Shown here: one piece after another, positions 6,093 to 7,298 of the stretch | Layout of the letters: the number at the start of each line of letters is the position of its first letter | Position numbering within the stretch: the stretch's first letter is position 1 | Source: CAYGVX01 sp964395545 | GTDB lineage: Archaea > Thermoproteota > Bathyarchaeia > Bathyarchaeales > SOJC01 | NCBI GenBank assembly: GCA_964395545.1 | Contig: CAYNAW010000058.1 | Coordinates: 1-7,298 of the forward strand | DNA length: 7,298 bases | Direction: 5' to 3' | The notes under the pieces: generated by a model | Told to the model about the DNA's origin: nothing | What the model saw: only the letters and a program-made list of their open reading frames with translations | The model's database searches: none | Position numbers and translations under genes: made by a program

Positions 6093-6812
6093 TTGCTGCA
6101 GACAACGACAGCCGAGACCATCAAACATCAACCTCGCCTGTCGCTAAACATGGAAAACATAGATGCCCTGTTTCCAGGCTTCGTCTTAGGCGACTTCGTC
6201 GTGCTTCACGGCTCGCCCGCTGTCTTGCCTCTTTCGATGCTTCTCTGCGTCCGAGCTCAGCTTCCGCCTCAGTTGGGCGGCTTGGGAACGAATGTGACGT
6301 TTGTCGACGGCGGCAACACCTTTAGGCTATACGACGTTTCAACCGTCGCCCAGCTTCACGAGCTTGACCCGAGGGAAGTTTTAGAGCGTATTTTCATTTC
6401 GAGGGCGTTTACAGCCTACCAGATGACCTCGATAGTGTTTGATCGACTGCGGGAAACGGTTGAGCAGCGTGGCTCCAAGCTGGTCATAGTTTCAGACATC
6501 GCGGGGTTGTACCTCGATAAGGACGTGCCTGAGAAAGAGGCTAAACACGTTTTCAGCCAGCTGAGTCTCCGCTTGTCGAGGTTTGCCGAAGAAAACCACG
6601 TGCTAGTCGTTGCTACCTATCCGCCGCATTGCCCGTCGAAGAGGAACCTTTTCCTCAGATGGGCTGCGTGTGGAAGGGCTAACGTTGTGGCGTCGATCAC
6701 GGACTCTAAGCGTGGTCAGCAGTTCGCCTTGGAAAAGCATCCCTTTCTTTCATTGGGAAAGGCACTTCTTCCGTCGGAGAACCTTACGCTTGGCAGGTTT
6801 ACGGAGGCATGA
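6093..6812 (+). CDS. RadA/RecA-like protein with degenerate Walker A motif
   Basis: This 239-residue protein has the core of a RecA-fold protein of the RadA/Rad51/KaiC group. After a short N-terminus, ALFPGFVLGDFVVLHG (25-40) leads into the P-loop position, but the loop reads GSPAVLPLS (40-48): the expected GxxxxGK(S/T) has lost both the second Gly and the Lys. It continues with VTFVDGGNTFRLYDVS (68-83), close to RadA's 'IDTENTFRPERI', then ELDPREVLERIFISRAFTAY (90-109). A Walker B-like SKLVIVSDI follows (128-136), then SQLSLRLSRFAEENHVLVVA (155-174), matching the RadA helix and strand after Walker B. RadA's N-terminal helix-hairpin-helix domain is absent. It probably does not hydrolyse ATP and may act as a structural or regulatory paralogue. 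The TTG start is fixed by AAAGGAGG at 6077-6084. It heads an operon with a small helical protein and family-B polymerase; its stop lies within the next gene's translation-initiation region. Confidence 0.8.
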   Translation: MLQTTTAETIKHQPRLSLNMENIDALFPGFVLGDFVVLHGSPAVLPLSMLLCVRAQLPPQLGGLGTNVTFVDGGNTFRLYDVSTVAQLHELDPREVLERIFISRAFTAYQMTSIVFDRLRETVEQRGSKLVIVSDIAGLYLDKDVPEKEAKHVFSQLSLRLSRFAEENHVLVVATYPPHCPSKRNLFLRWAACGRANVVASITDSKRGQQFALEKHPFLSLGKALLPSENLTLGRFTEA

Positions 6813-6816
6813 AACC

Positions 6817-7086
6817 GTGGGAAAGACTGTCGAGTCCTACCGAGTGGCGCTTGACAGGGAGCTGCAGAGATGGGGTGGATTCGGAAAGGCTCTGCGTGGC
6901 GATGATAAACCGGCTTTTGACCAGATGATGGACACGTGCAGGAATTATGCGTCTGCAGGGAGTAACGCTACGCGTCCGGTCTTGTTTGAGGCGATGGTGA
7001 TGTCGATTCTTCTTCATCAGCAGAGGACTCTTAACAGGCTGGAGAAGGAGTTGCATGCAGTTAGAACGCAACCCGTCCAGCCTTAA
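6817..7086 (+). CDS. Small conserved-looking helical protein of unknown function
   Basis: This 89-residue acidic-basic, probably all-helical protein starts at GTG 6817. The start is chosen because GGAGG (6803-6807) lies nine bases upstream, inside the end of the RadA-like gene. The ATG at 6809 that overlaps the preceding stop is in another frame and gives only a 38-residue product. Visible blocks are TVESYRVALDRELQRWGGF (about 4-22), DDKPAFDQMMDTCRNYAS (about 29-46), and ATRPVLFEAMVMSILLHQQR (about 52-71), followed by a Leu/Glu-rich helix (LNRLEKEL) that could form a short coiled coil. No signal peptide, Cys pair or catalytic motif is seen. It is sandwiched between the RadA-like gene and the polymerase gene, overlapping the polymerase start by 32 bases, so it is probably a partner or adaptor of one of them. 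The function is not known. Confidence 0.75.
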   Translation: MGKTVESYRVALDRELQRWGGFGKALRGDDKPAFDQMMDTCRNYASAGSNATRPVLFEAMVMSILLHQQRTLNRLEKELHAVRTQPVQP

Positions 7087-7298
7087 GCGCGTGAGAGGCT
7101 GGCTGCTTGATCTTTATCCTTCGGCTTTTGGGCAGATGACTGTATGGTTTATCAGTGAAGACGGCGGAAGGGTTCGGCTAGTCGATGAGTTTCAGCCGAG
7201 ACTCTATGTGTCGGGCAGAGGGGAGGATCTTGAAAGGCTACGTGTCCGATTCTTTGGAAACACGTTGATCGCTTCATGCGGTTTTGTCAGCAAGTGGG
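7055..7298 (+). CDS. Family-B DNA polymerase, N-terminal fragment (cut by window edge)
   Basis: Reading from ATG 7055 gives 81 residues to the right edge with no stop. The sequence RGWLLDLYPSAFGQMTVWFI (14-33), then EDGGRVRLVDEFQPRLYVSG (35-54) and a 'DLERLRVRF' helix, is the N-terminal beta-rich domain of archaeal family-B DNA polymerases, which opens with 'WLLD.Y......M.VWL...DG..VRL.D.F.P.FYV'. The exonuclease and polymerase active-site motifs lie outside the window, so its subtype (replicative PolB1/PolB3 or divergent PolB2/Dpo2) and activity cannot be judged. The start is supported by GGAGAAGGAG (7041-7050) just upstream and overlaps the small helical gene by 32 bases, implying translational coupling. 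It is the third gene of the RadA-like operon. Confidence 0.8.
   Translation, partial: MQLERNPSSLKRVRGWLLDLYPSAFGQMTVWFISEDGGRVRLVDEFQPRLYVSGRGEDLERLRVRFFGNTLIASCGFVSKW

Noticed and set aside
6008..6325. Plus-strand open frame of 105 codons from an ATG
   Set aside because: Its second half overlaps the RadA-like gene in another frame and gives Arg/Ser-rich low-complexity sequence; the strong ribosome binding site at 6077 serves the TTG at 6093.
6610..6816. N-terminal extension of the small helical protein to 158 codons
   Set aside because: This part is the RadA-like gene read in another frame (many Arg and Ser, no order), and the ribosome binding site at 6803 supports GTG 6817 instead.
1..7298. 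tRNA, rRNA, CRISPR array or insertion sequence
   Set aside because: I saw no cloverleaf-like segment, regularly spaced direct repeats, transposase motif or long inverted repeats.

Overview
The window looks like chromosomal DNA from an archaeon, most probably a TACK-type lineage such as Bathyarchaeia. The evidence is a family-B DNA polymerase N-terminus, a RadA-like RecA-fold protein, strong Shine-Dalgarno sites matching the archaeal GGAGGTGA consensus, TTG and GTG starts, and ATGA-coupled operons. The phylum is inferred from how the proteins read. No rRNA or other taxonomic marker is present.

Layout. 1-285 (minus): N-terminal part of a membrane-anchored zinc-ribbon protein that runs off the left edge. 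286-545: divergent intergenic region ending in a perfect ribosome binding site. 546-1150 (plus): an Hcp-family tube protein with a signal-peptide-like N-terminus, broken by one frameshift near 675-686. 1151-1523: no intact gene, but possible remains of a decayed minus-strand gene. 1524-4048 (plus): a two-gene operon of a DUF917 / S-methyl-thiohydantoin-desulfurase-type protein and an AbgB-like M20 amidohydrolase, probably acting together on cyclic or acylated amino-acid-like compounds. 4049-4201: short convergent spacer with a small hairpin and a 12-bp palindrome. 4202-5925 (minus): two tandem, translationally coupled, divergent DUF72 (YecE-like) proteins; the promoter-proximal one has an extra C-terminal domain resembling DUF2795. 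5926-6092: divergent promoter region. 6093-7298 (plus): a tightly packed operon of a RadA-like protein that has lost its Walker A motif, an 89-residue helical protein, and the start of a family-B DNA polymerase that runs off the right edge.

The most interesting unit is the last one. A nucleotide-binding-defective RecA/RadA paralogue coupled to a small helical protein and a DNA polymerase resembles, in architecture, the bacterial ImuA-ImuB-DnaE2 mutagenesis cassette, and suggests an archaeal polymerase-accessory or damage-tolerance module. The second point of interest is the exported-looking Hcp homologue with no other secretion-system gene in view.
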